A stretch of DNA of 64,000 nt, from contig OX465103.1 of NCBI GenBank assembly GCA_949987565.1, forward strand, positions 8,079,347-8,143,346. Direction: 5' to 3'. This document shows positions 1 to 12,500 of this stretch, in pieces. Source of the DNA: Luidia sarsii. Its lineage: Eukaryota; Echinodermata; Asteroidea; Paxillosida; Luidiidae. How positions within the stretch are numbered: the first letter of the stretch is position 1; each line of letters begins with the position of its first letter. A program made the position numbers and the translations under genes. The notes under the pieces were generated by a model. The model ran no database searches. It was not told the origin of the DNA and saw only the letters and a program-made list of their open reading frames with translations.

Positions 1-64
1 ATTGTGATTCTTTGTGGTTTCGACTTTGTTCAACTATTGTTTAACTCTAAGGAAAATTGACTAC

Positions 65-304
65 GGCCGTTTTCGAAATTAATGTTGAAGCTCGGGCTTA
101 GGTTTTGGTCATACATGTATATCTTACTCATTATCACATACATCTAAAAACAAGCATTTGGCCCCAGTTTCTAGGGGAATACTCTGTACCTATCAAGCCA
201 ACAAACCTTCAAATTCGGAAACAAACCGAAACCTGGATTTTCAGATTTTGTCAGACAGAGACGAAGCCTGAGCCCGAGCCTTAGCCTTTATTTCGAAAAC
301 GGCC
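65..304. mobile_element. MITE family A, copy 1
   Basis: About 240 bp ending in inverted GGCCGTTTTCGAAAT / ATTTCGAAAACGGCC, with a second inner inverted pair around GCTCGGGCTTAGG. Three more copies occur at 2291, 5858 and 14218. It lies in the intron downstream of SLC6A8-like exon 13. Confidence 0.75.
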
Positions 305-356
305 AAAAGTAATTGAAGCATTGAGTAGAACGCCCTCTTGTGACGAGCATTCTCAC

Positions 357-524
357 CTCTCGTATGGTGCCACGCACACTGGCCATCTTGTACACGAAGT
401 AAAATGGTATGCACATCATCGAGGTGAGGGCCAGGACCCAGCCTATAGCCTCGCCCCACGAGGGGAAGGTGTAGTCATTGTACATGAGAGGTTTCCACGA
501 GGCTACGCTGAATATCCAAATGGC
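357..524 (-). CDS. SLC6A8-like coding exon 13 (residues 541-596), TM12
   Basis: Encodes [20 protein letters not shown], the SWGEAIGW motif and TM12 [16 protein letters not shown]. Acceptor CTACAG|GCC. It ends GTIRE at a strong donor GAGAG|GTGAGA in phase 0, so at least one further exon encoding the cytoplasmic tail lies left of the window. Confidence 0.88.
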
Positions 525-3500
525 CTGTAGTTTGAGGAGAGTGAGGGCGCTATTGTAAGGTCATGTCAGGAACCCACAGTTAAAAAAAAAACATAAGAAA
601 AACATTAACTTTCGAACTGAAAATTAATCCCTCTGGTTTAGGTTTGATGAAAAAGTCCTTCACTAAAAATGATTATGAAGCATGCATTTTGGCAGTAAAT
701 CAACAGGTTAAGGGATAGGTATCCAGGAAAAACCAGAACTTGTTCAGAAACCTTTGTACACAACCAATTGGGTTTCTGTTGCATGACCCTGTGATGACAT
801 CACAAATTTGCTCATGAATATTGAAATTCTCATTAGCGTAAAAACTAAAAACTTGATTGTTAGCAACGATGCAACACAGTTCTGTGGCTTGGATTTAAGT
901 GATTAAAACGCTTAGCGTTTTGATTTTTCGAAATCAACTGCAGGAAATACGATAGCGGCTACGAAGATTGGAAGAACTTGAAGGGAATCAGCTGATGACG
1001 ACCTCTGCGCATGCCCTAAACATTACACACTTACCAATGTAATAGCGGGCGTGAAAAACTTCCAGCACCACTTGAACCAGACGAAAGGTCGAAATCCGAT
1101 CATTCTCTCTATGTCTCGGAAGAAGCGCTCTGCGCCTGGAAATGTATACACACAGTACAGCCGGTGAACAGTATAAGTCTTCCGTTTATTGGTATACGCA
1201 TTATGGGCTTGCTGAATCCACATTCTGAACTTTGCTGAACTAATAACATCCTTCTTCGAGGTTAATGGTATAGAGTTTACAATGCAAGAAGTTTGTTATC
1301 ACACGCTAGATGCATCTCTATTAGTATCAGCTCTTAGGACCATGCTAATACATCTCGTAAACCATTTTCACGCTATAGTCTAATTACTTTAATAGCTACC
1401 TCATCCATGTAATTTAACTTTGTGTTCTTTCATATGTTATGTTTTTCTTCTTGTTTTGATATGTTTTTCTTCTTGTTTTGATATGTTTAACTTCTTGTTT
1501 TTCAGGGTGCCTGTACTATAGACAAGGCATACCTTTTACGGACTCCTCAATCAATATCCTCGCCTCTGTTAATGATTATTCATTCACATACCATAAAAAG
1601 TAAATCTGCATTGACTGATATTTAAATAAAGTCAAGTCAAGTCAAGTAAAAAAAAAAAAGGTAATTTGTCAGTAGCGCAAGTAGCCATTGAACTTATCAA
1701 AGACTAATTCTTACCGTATACCCATCCAATGATAAGGCATTCAAAGAACGCCATGTACAGTAACACCGTGCCACTTGCTGAGTAGTAGTCGTATATTTGG
1801 AACATGTACATTCCTCCCTGTGGGGTAAAAATAATTCATTGGTATCAAAAGAGAACTGTTTGACTTACGTAAATATGATTTATAAGTAAAGATTTATAGT
1901 GATATCCAAAAATGTTGCAATGTTCATAGGTGTGCTATTTCATGCATAATGTCGGATCAGACAGTGCATGGATGCTATTCTTTGACCTTGACCAATGTTG
2001 TGTTAACCCTTTAATGTTGGCTTCGGCACAACACAAAAAAAAAAACCAATTTGAGGCGTCGTGCTTTGTACTTACATTGGTCACCATGGTCAGTCCAAAG
2101 AGGAATGAGATGGCACACGTCACCAGGATAAAGAGTTCCCGGTTGTAGCCCTTCCGTAGTTTGGGAAACAGGTCGACAATGGCCGTAACGAATCCCTCCA
2201 CAGCTACAAACTGAAGGAACGATTCACCAACAGTATAAGCCACAGTGACGGATCCGTATGAGCGGCTACATGGCTATCCTGTCATACATAGGCCGTTCAC
2301 GAAATGTAGGCTTAGGCTCGGGCTTAGGCTTCGGTCATATTAATCTTACTCGTTATAATATCACAGGCATCTGAAAACAAGCGTTTGGCCCCAGTTTCTC
2401 GGTGAATACTCTGTACCTATCAAGCGAACAAACCGATCAAATTCGGAAACAAACCACATACCTGGATTTTCAGGTTTAGTGTCAGACGGAGACGAAGCCT
2501 AAGCCCGAGCCTAAGCCTTCATTTCGTAAACGGCCATAGGAAACACTGCCTTGCAGTTGCACTGCATGCTAAGTACGTAGCCTGCGCGTAGATGTCCTGA
2601 ACCATAGCCATGGTCGCGCAGCCTAGAACTTGGATAGTAATAGTCACGTGTGAAACAATGTCTAGTATAATCTCAGGGAGTGAGTAGGGCTCTGATGCGG
2701 AGAGCCGGAAAGTGCTGATCGAGTTAACTGGGAGTTTACCGGCTCTTCTCAGAGCCACGACGCATTCTCGAGTGAGATCACGTGCGTGCAGGACGCCACC
2801 GCAAACTCTCACCGTGCATGCAGTGCAAGACTCGTCATAACGAATGATAGTATGATGAATTATTCCTTTTTACCAAAAATAGGCAAGCACAAGGCACAGG
2901 GCAGGCCACTCAAGGTGGTGCCTAAAAAGTGGAAGGGGTAAAACGAAGAGGAGAAATATATGTTGATGTTATACGTTTAAATTGGAACAAGTTGTTACTG
3001 GGAGGGAAGCGGGGTTGTTCTTTGTTTTGGTGAAATGAATCGACCTTGACCAGCTCTGTGAGTTACCCTTGCCCTCTGTGAGTTACCCTTGCCCTCAGTG
3101 AGTTACCCTTACCCTCTGTGAGTTACCCCTGCCCTCTGTGAGTTATCCTTGCCCTCTGTGAGTTACCCTTGCTCTCTGTGAGCTACCCTTGCTCTATGTG
3201 AGCTACCCTTGCTCTATGTGAGTTACCCTTGCTCTATGTGAGTTACCCTTGCCCTCTGTGAGTTACCCTTGCCCTCTGTGAGTTACCCTTGCCCTCTGTG
3301 AGTTACCCTTGCTCTATGTGAGTTACTCTTGCTCTATGTGAGTTACCCTTGCTCTCTGTGAGCTACCCTTGCTCTATGTGAGCTACCCTTGCTCTATGTG
3401 AGTTACCTTTGCTCTATGTGAGTTACCCTTGCCCTCTGTGAGCTACGCTTGCCCTATGTGAGTTAACCTTGCTCTATGTGAATTACCCTTGGCCTCTGTG

Positions 3501-6500
3501 AGTTACCCTTGCTCTACGTGAGCTACCCTTGCCCTCTGTGAGTTACCCTTGATCTATGTGAGCTACCCTTGCACTATGTGAGTTACCCTTGCCCTCTGTG
3601 AGTTACCCTTGCCCTCTGTGAGTTACCCTTGCCCTCTGTGAGTTACCCTTGCCCTCTTTGAGTTACCCTTGTCCTCTGTGAGTTACCCTTGCACTATGTG
3701 AGTTACCCTTGCACTATGTGAGTTACCCTTGCCCTCTGTGAGCTACGCTTGCTCTATGTGAGTTAACCTTGCCCTCTGTGAGCTACCCTTGCTCTGTGAG
3801 TTACCTTTGCTCTATGTGAGTTACCCTTGCCTTCTGTGAGTTACCCTTGCTCTATGTGAGTTACCCTTGCTCTATGTGAGTTACCCTTGCTCTATGTGAG
3901 TTACCATTGCCCCCTATGAGCTACTCTTGCCCTCTGTGAGTTACCCGTTGCTCTATGTGAGTTACCCTTGCCCTCTGATTTACCTGGCTATCGAGTCCCA
4001 TAAGGAGTAGCATGAAGAAGAATATGCAGGACCACAGGGGTGCAGCAGGCATAAGGGACAAGGCCTTGGGATAGGCTATGAAGACGAGGCCCGGACCTGC
4101 GTATAAGGTACACTCATCAATGGTGACAATAAAATGTATACAGTCAGGGGAAACTTTATACAATAAGGTCACGGGCTCAAATCCACCAAAAGCTGCTCCT
4201 TTTATCAAGCAGGCAATCGGCTCTCCCGACCGGAACCCCACAGATAACCATGCTTCCCCCATAGGCTTCTGTGTAACCGTTCACTAGCACTGTGGCATAG
4301 GGCTCAGCAGGTTCAGCATAACTCATAAAATACTGCTTCATTGGCCCAAGATTTCTAGCAAATGTGGTTTACATACCAAGCACTTGTGTGCAACTGTCCA
4401 TGTGGCGAAAATGTGCCGATTTCCAAAACAAAATGGGCAAAAACCTCCCGGTTCGGTCACAAGATTCAAACGGCAGCGCCGCAACTGGCAGTCTGGTCCC
4501 CTGTAGTACGGTATAGCGGCTAGCTGCGAAGACGAACAGGGGACCAGACGTGCCAGTTGCTAGAAATCTAGGGCCAAATGAAGCAGTATTTTATGAGTTA
4601 TGCTGAACCTGCTGAGCCCCATGCCAAAGTACTAGTGAACGTTACACAGAAGCCTATGGGAAAAAAACATGCATGGTTATCTGTGGGGTTCCGGTCGGGA
4701 GAGCAGCGGACGACGGAGGACTCCACAGTTCTGGGATTAAGGCAATCCACTGGAGACGAGCTAACGATTATAGGTATGCAATAGTTTTACTATGAACACG
4801 AGCCAATACCTTTATCCGCAACCTCGGCAATGTCCATGTTCTGCTCCTGTGCCATGAAGCCCAAGACTGAGAAGATGGTGATGCCACCGTAGAGACTAGT
4901 GAAGCTGTTGATAGTAACTATAATCAGAGTGTCCCTGTGCATTGTTTGAATACGAAAGATAAGACGATCAGAACGAGACCGCGCTAGTGAAGCACCAGTC
5001 TATGGATGGTTGCTGCAGCCGCTAACTGGCAGCTTACATGAAATTTGAGTCTAGTGATTTGAAGTCGTAGCCAACGAATCCGGACAGCGACCGTCATATT
5101 CGGAATCCGGACAGCGCCCTCGTACCACGATGCCCAGTTTGTGTGTACCACGATGCCCAGTTTATATCAAGGGCGCATGTTTGTTGGACGCAGGGATGGA
5201 CACAAGTAGGATGCACCGAGTTATACCAAGGCCAGTGTTTCAAGTGGGAAGTTTGCGGTGACACCACGTGACACATCTTATTACACGGTGTCACCGCAGA
5301 CCTTCCACTTGGTACGTCCACCGTGCAAACCTTCAGATCTTATCTGAAGTTAGAATGCCTGCGAGCGCCCTCTGTTTTCGACTCAAAGTCCGCGCCCATA
5401 GCTTTGCTTGGCAAATCCCCGGCAAGACGGTTCACAATAGTGCGCCCTCAAGAGTTTGCACCGCATGGTATAAAAAAAAGGCACGTTAGTCGGGTTGTTT
5501 CCCGACATTGATTTCAAAAGGCGTTATCTGTCTATGGGTCATTCATGCCTGTTGCATACTCATCGATGTCTACTGCCCTCACACGGGCTGCACACAGCGT
5601 GTACCTGTGACAGTTGTTATTGAACTGGTTGTAACTGCCTAGGGCAGTCAGACAGCCGATGCCAACGGCGTACGAGAAGAATATCTGCGTGCCTGCGTCG
5701 ATCCACACCTAGACAAATAGGACCAGCCAATAAAAAAAAAATATCGAAATGACACGCTCACTAAATCTTGAACGAGCCAGTCGTGTGCCACGATACATTA
5801 TGAAGAATGTGTACGAAGAATCACAGCAACATCCTAGCAACATCCTAGCGAATCATAGGATTAGGCTCGGGCTTAGCTGCTTCGGTCATATTCATCTTAC
5901 TCGTTACAATATCACAGGCATCTAAAAACAAGCGTTTGACCCATGCAGTTCCTTGGAGAATACCCTGTACCTATCAAGAAAACAAACCTTCCAATTCGGA
6001 AACAACCCACAACCTGGTTTTTCAGGTTTTATCAGACAGAGACGAAGCCTAATCCCGAGCCTAAGCCTCCATTTCGAAAACGCCTACAGATGTATTCCAG
6101 TGGCAGAGTTCCAGTGTTTGTTTTCTGTGCTTTGACTTCCACACACCCCCATAATACCCAAAATGATCGTTCTGACGACGCGTCGGCCAGACAGCGTAAT
6201 TTTTTTTTTCGTGGGAGGGTTAGGGGTAATTTTCATAAAATAATGGGGTGTCGTAATTGTCTTTTTTCGTAATTTTCTTTGAAAACAATTCGACACGCCC
6301 ATGTAAGATAATCTATGAAAATTGACCCTAACCCTCCCCTACGAAAAAAGACTTACGCGAAACCTCTAGTCTCTACTCCGGTGCGCCCTCAAGAGTTTGC
6401 AACACGTTGCCCAATCAGAATGCGTGGTCGGAAACTGTCGACCCAATGCACGTCTGGAAAGGGTCGACGGATTCCGCGCATTGTGATTGGCCAACGGTTT

Positions 6501-9500
6501 TTTTTAACTCTTGAGGGCGCACTTTTGTGAATCGCCCGTATTCGGACACGCGGTCTTTATCAGGGTTTGCCCTTCCCAGTGTGTTGAAAAGCCCATCATT
6601 CCTCCGCTTCCGTCGGATGATCCGACCACTTTGATGAGCTAGCATAATCATAACGTGCACTTCTTGAATTTGTGGTACAAGTAGCATCATCGTCATTTTT
6701 CAAACTGGGAATAATTTCAATAGTTACCTGACTGTCAGCAAGACGCGTCATGTTGGGACTGAGGTAAAACTCGAGCCCTTCTCGTGCGCCGTCTAATGTC
6801 ACGCCACGAATCATAAGAGCCGTTAGGACGACGTAGGGGAACGTGGCAGTGAAGTACACCACCTGGCCAGTGTGTTGAAAACAAATGAAACAAGAAGCTG
6901 CTTTGAAAAAAACCCGTCTCATGTTTAAAAAGCCAAGCGATGAAAGATTGACGCTTGAACCATGAACTTTCACACGATAAATAATTTCAATACCAACGTA
7001 GACAGAATCGTTATCTCAGTTACGAACCGAGGACGGTCGACCAGTTTCCTTGTAAAGCGAAATGCCATCTAGTTGAAACCAAAAACAAGAAATGATTTTT
7101 CACCGGCAGAATAATAGACTCAAGTTGTTTAACTGATTGTGTAAAGCAGTAGAATAACCCTAACATACGCACACCAAGGCCGTGTCCGAATGCTTATGGC
7201 TATACGGCCGGAAATAACACACATATCTATGAAGATTTGCCTGTAACCACGAGCTTGTGGCCGTCATTGACTTGTGTGTGAACAGAATCCGTTGCCGATT
7301 CTGGCCCACAACAATTAACCGACTTAAAAATGAGTTTCGGAGTTCAAGGGTGTGGGCCCAGTGCTCGAGACGTGGTTTGGAAAAGGCACATGATGTAATG
7401 AGAGAGATGATGACCTTGCCGGTTGTGCGTACACCTTTCCAGATGCAGAAGTAGACGAGAACCCAGGCGAGGAGGAGACAGAGAGCAAGCTGCCATTGCA
7501 CCGTGCCGTAGTCTTCGATTCCTGGGGACAGACCGAGCACGCGGTGCCTGTAGTAAGGCCGAGACAATCAGACGTCAAGTGAGGGCGATGTATAGAGATC
7601 AGGGGTCAATTACCAGCTTGCGTTCGATTAGCTTCCCAGGGTAGACACGGGTTAGCCCCGAGTGACGTAAAGTTAGGGGTAATGACGTCAGAGCAACCAG
7701 GGGCAGACAGGCATGGACCCAGGGAAGCTAACCGAACGCACCCAGTACAGTAGGTAAGCGTTCTAAGTAGACTTCAAAAACGCATTTGGCGTACAGAACA
7801 CGTTCAAGGATTTCGTTAATTATGGAACGTTCACTCTGAACTTAATCTTAATATATCTTATGTCCTTACCCAATGAATCTGAAGCAAAAACAACAAAGTA
7901 TGAAAATTCACCAACGGATAAAAAGAGGAAGCTTTCGTTGCACGCGGTTAATGGTACACTGCACCACAAGATATAATTATAGGAAGGTTTAATAAAGATA
8001 ATAAAATAAGTATAATAAAATATAAAGAGGTATGGTTCTGAAAAAACCCCTGAGTGATTATAATTACACATGATGTCACCGCAAACCATCCTATATTGTT
8101 TTACCCACCATGCAAAGCCTTGAGTTATTTAAAGGCCCTATAGGCCTATACACCATTGGTAAAAGTCAAAAGATTGCCACCGATTGTGTGTTTAACCATT
8201 AAACATGCGGAAAAAAAATCCTGCGAAGGTTTTAACTCAAATGGTAATGTTGATGTTTGAGTGATGATTTCTCGAAAAGTACAGCATCCCAGTCCGTAAG
8301 ATTTCAACATTTGAGGATTCTATCATGACCATCTGCAAACTGCGTAAATTAGAAGGAAATATGTGTACATCGATGTTTTCTGATCTTCCCAATGTTGTAT
8401 TGGGTCTTTAACCACAAAATGTAATTCGTTCAAACACACCGTGCGCAACGAATTCTTTATATAGGTATAAATGATCCAGCGGAAAACGGCTCACTCAAAG
8501 AATTCTTTGATTGGGGACGTAAATGTCTCATTGGCGCAGGTGGCATTGATGGCGTCGTCTATTCGCCATCCTTGCTCTGTGTACACCAGGCTGCTGTCAT
8601 TGCCCGTCTGGGTAGAGACATTACTCTCGCACAGGTCCTCGCTCTCCTGAAAGAAAATAAAGATAAAAACATTCACAGAAGCCACCAAGTAGGTGTGACC
8701 AGCCAGACAGTCTTATGTTTGGTAGCCATTGCACTGCCCGGCCCTGGATGAAATACTGAATAGTTCTCGTATTTGCTTGTTTGTGCCAAGGAGAAGCACG
8801 TGTTTTATTCTGAACTTTGAATGTCTGCGAGCGCCCTCTGTTGTCGACTCAAAGTCCGCGCGCATAGTTCAAATTCGTACTTGTGTTTGCGGATCATTTG
8901 CGGGTAAGGGTGCAGCACACAAAATCCATCCAAGATGGCTCCGCCGAGCTGATTATCATAAAGTGTGTACCCACAACTTTTTTTTAATAAGGGGTCTTTG
9001 GAGGCTAATTAACTGATACATTGTAGAACAAGTGAAGCTTAAGACAACCTGGGGGTTCACTCTTCAATTTGGTATGAAATATGGACCATATCTTGCTTTA
9101 AATGTGGCCCTATTTGGCTGCGGAAGTGGAGGGGTCCATCTCAAAATCCTTGCAGAAATTCGGCTTGGACGACTAGACATTTTGGGGGTGTTTTTTTCTG
9201 GGGGTAATTAGCAAAAAATCTAATCGGCTAAGGGCACTAAAATTGAAAAGAATCTGAGAGATGAAGGTCCAAACTACAATTTTAAGTATAGCTACAAGAA
9301 CTGAGAGACTTTTGGGCGTGGGATAATTGGCTTTGAAAGTGAGTGTTTTTGTACAGTGTTCAATGGGAGCTCTATTTAGTGTTCTGCACCCGTAAGGTAT
9401 TCATCGCGCCCTCACGCGTCGGGCGTTAGAGTATCTCAACCAGCAAAGTCTTGAGTCACTCACTAAGTAACTGACCGCACTATGCTCTATTTTGGACCGG

Positions 9501-12500
9501 ACGCTATTTCCCCTCAACAGTCCCAGATTTTGTGTAGCCTTGCCCATGGTGGTCTCTCCGGTACGGCACCGGGTAGAGATCCGGGTCAAACGCACGCAAA
9601 CCACGGCACAACGGCACTATACCACGCCGTATCCAAGCTGATGTACAGTGCTCGCAGACCGCACTGCTGCCATCTCTCGCAACAGTCTGCGTGAGTGCGT
9701 AGACCTATGTGTATACGAGCGTGTACGCAGCCGTCCGGACAGCCCTCGCACACAACAATGTACCTGGTACGCGTGCACGGGCAGGGGGAATAGCGTGCGC
9801 AAGCTATGAGCGGAGAACGGGGCTACATTTCGGATATCACTCGCAACGGTATTGCGCAAAGCAGCATATACAGTACTTCCGAAGGCCGGATCTACATTTC
9901 TATATCGTCGGCCGACGACTTAATCAAGGCTAATATTTGAGGGGTGCATGCGCAGATCAATGGTCGGCTCGAATTACCGTACTAGAACTCCCGTCGTACA
10001 ACGAAATCTCGATTATGTTAGCAAATCTTGAAATTAATCTCAACAGCCTATGCTATGGAGCATGTTGTCCTTTCTAGTCCACCCGTTGTCCATCATACAG
10101 AGGCAGACCTTAGCCAAGCACTGAACTTCACTTTAATGGCTTTGGGGAGATTCTGTTGGTCACGATACGTTTAGCTCTGAACCATTAAAATGCATTCCTA
10201 CCCATTCAATGCGGACAACGAAATGTCTCTATTGGAAATAACGGGACTGCCTGTGCCAGGGAGCTGTTGGAAGTACTTACGATGAAGGAAGTTCTACAGC
10301 TGTCTGTGTTCCATTCGTTTTCACACGTCGACCACGGCAGCTCCGACGTGAACGAGGAAAATAGGAACATCAAGACCCACGCCAGGATGATGATGTAATA
10401 GTGATTCATCCAGAACGTGATGACAGTAGTTGCGAAACCGATTCCTGCAAAGCCAAGGAGTAATAGGAGCAGGACAGGGCGGGGCAGGGCAGGGCAGGGC
10501 AGGGCAGGGCAGGGCAGGGCAGGGCAGGGCAGGGCAGGGCAGGGCAGGACAGGGCAGGGCAGGGCAGGGCAGGGCAGGGCAGGGCAGGGCAGGGCAGGGC
10601 AGGGCAGGGCAGGGCAGGGCAGGGCAAAACAGGACAGGGCAGGGCAGGACAGGGCAGGGCAGGGCAGGGCAGGGCAGGGCAGGACAGGGCAGGGCAGGGC
10701 AGGGCAGGGCAGGGCAGGGAAGGGAAGGGCAGGACATGACAGAGCAGAGCAGGGCAGGGCAGGACAGGGAAGAGAAGGAGACTCAGGGCAACATCATGAT
10801 TTCGGACAATTATTGCCTATTAATGAAAATTGAACTCAATGCAATGCGATTTCTTCCCGTCCTACAAAGTGGTGCTTCAAACAAAAAGGAATAACAACAT
10901 CAGCCATCATCATAATTATCAACAACGACGAAGACGACGGTGACCCAGGCGGACGAACCTTTGAAGACCGGGCAAATATCCCAGGCCTTGATGCCTCCTA
11001 GCGACATGAACTGGCCGAGCGCGACCTCCAGGAAGAAGAGCGGTACACCCCCGGCAAAGGCACAGATGACGTAAGGGATCAGGAAGGCGCCTGGAGTTGG
11101 CAGAAGGAAGCAGAATGAAACCAAAGACAGTTCAGTCTGAGGGCTAGGGGAGACAAACCTCGTTTGTACCGGTGTCGTCTTTGATGATCACTGGTGGCAA
11201 TCAAGCTGATTAAAGCATCGAGTATACTCGTTGGGCAAATAAGTCAAGATGGCCGCCAGGCCTTAAACCCTTTTTTTCAGTAAATAGACACTCTGCTGGC
11301 TTACTGATATAGGCCTAGTGTAAAAATTACAAAACGATGCATCATGTTTTGTTTATTTCGGAGGATTTGTGGCCTCAAATGAGGCGCTATTTGGCTAAAG
11401 AAATGGATGGATCGGTTACGAAATCTAGCAGCAAAACGGCCTCGAAAGAAAACACGTTTTGGGGAGAGTTGTTCTTGTCGTAATTAGCCTACCATATTCT
11501 GAACGGTTATCAAAACAAAAATTTACGCTCGACATCAAGCTGCAGCGTCCACTAAGGTATACCACATGATCTTCTGTTGAAGAATATTTAGCAACAAATT
11601 CAAGTAAGGTTTCCATTAATGACCGCAAAAATAATTATAGATTTGACAAGCGTCGAGGAAAACTGTGTACACGTCGAGGAGAACTTTGTACACGTCGAGT
11701 AAAACTGTGTACACGTCGAGGAGAACTGTGTACACGTCAGGTAGGACAAACATTCTCCTCGACGCAAACATCATTTATATCTATTATGCAACGCGGTACC
11801 GTCAACCCCTCCTCTCTCTCCCCTCTCTCCATCCCTCTCCCTCTCTCATCTCTCTCATCTCTCTGTACCTCTCCCCTTCTCTCTTCATTTCTTTCTCTCT
11901 CCCTCCCCATGTCTCCTCTGTCTCTCCTCCCTCGCTTTCCACCGTTTTCTCTCTCAACAACATCATCTCTCAACTATATCATCTGCCATGCACTCGGGAC
12001 AGTTTGCTCTGCTCTTCGGATCCGAGGCATATATGCTTCACGACGTATGACACTTAACCACCGTGGTTGAGCTACAATTAGTGCGCATGTGCACAACCAG
12101 GTTTTACTGAGGCCTCCCTTAACCCAATTAACCCTAATCCTAACCCTAACCCTAACCCTAACCCTAATCCTAATCCTTACCCTAACAACCCTAATCCTAA
12201 ACCTATCCCAACCCGTATTCTAGCTCTAACCGTAACCGTAACCCTAACCGTAACGCCCTAAGACTAACCTACGCTGGTTTACAAAACACGTCCTTGTATA
12301 GTCCCCACACAATTTACGGTGGTTGAGCGTCACATGTCGGTCTTGTTATATCTCGCAGTGTGATAGGCAAGGCGCCCACGACAAAACAATGGGCCGAACT
12401 TTTTGGTCGTGCAGCAACCTATACTGGCTCAGTGTACTGTGCTGGGGTATACAACTATGTGGCTGACCCCCCCCCCCCCCCTTGGGCGTGAGTGGGACGG

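Noticed and set aside
3050..3975. CRISPR-like array
   Set aside because: Units are contiguous with no spacers, and the host is a eukaryote with spliced genes.
10321..10894. Open frames of 138-154 residues through the GGGCA array
   Set aside because: A pentamer repeat has no stops in several frames; repeated AGQGR or PCPAL peptides only.
12125..12262. Chromosome end
   Set aside because: Gene exons continue on both sides of the telomere-like repeats.
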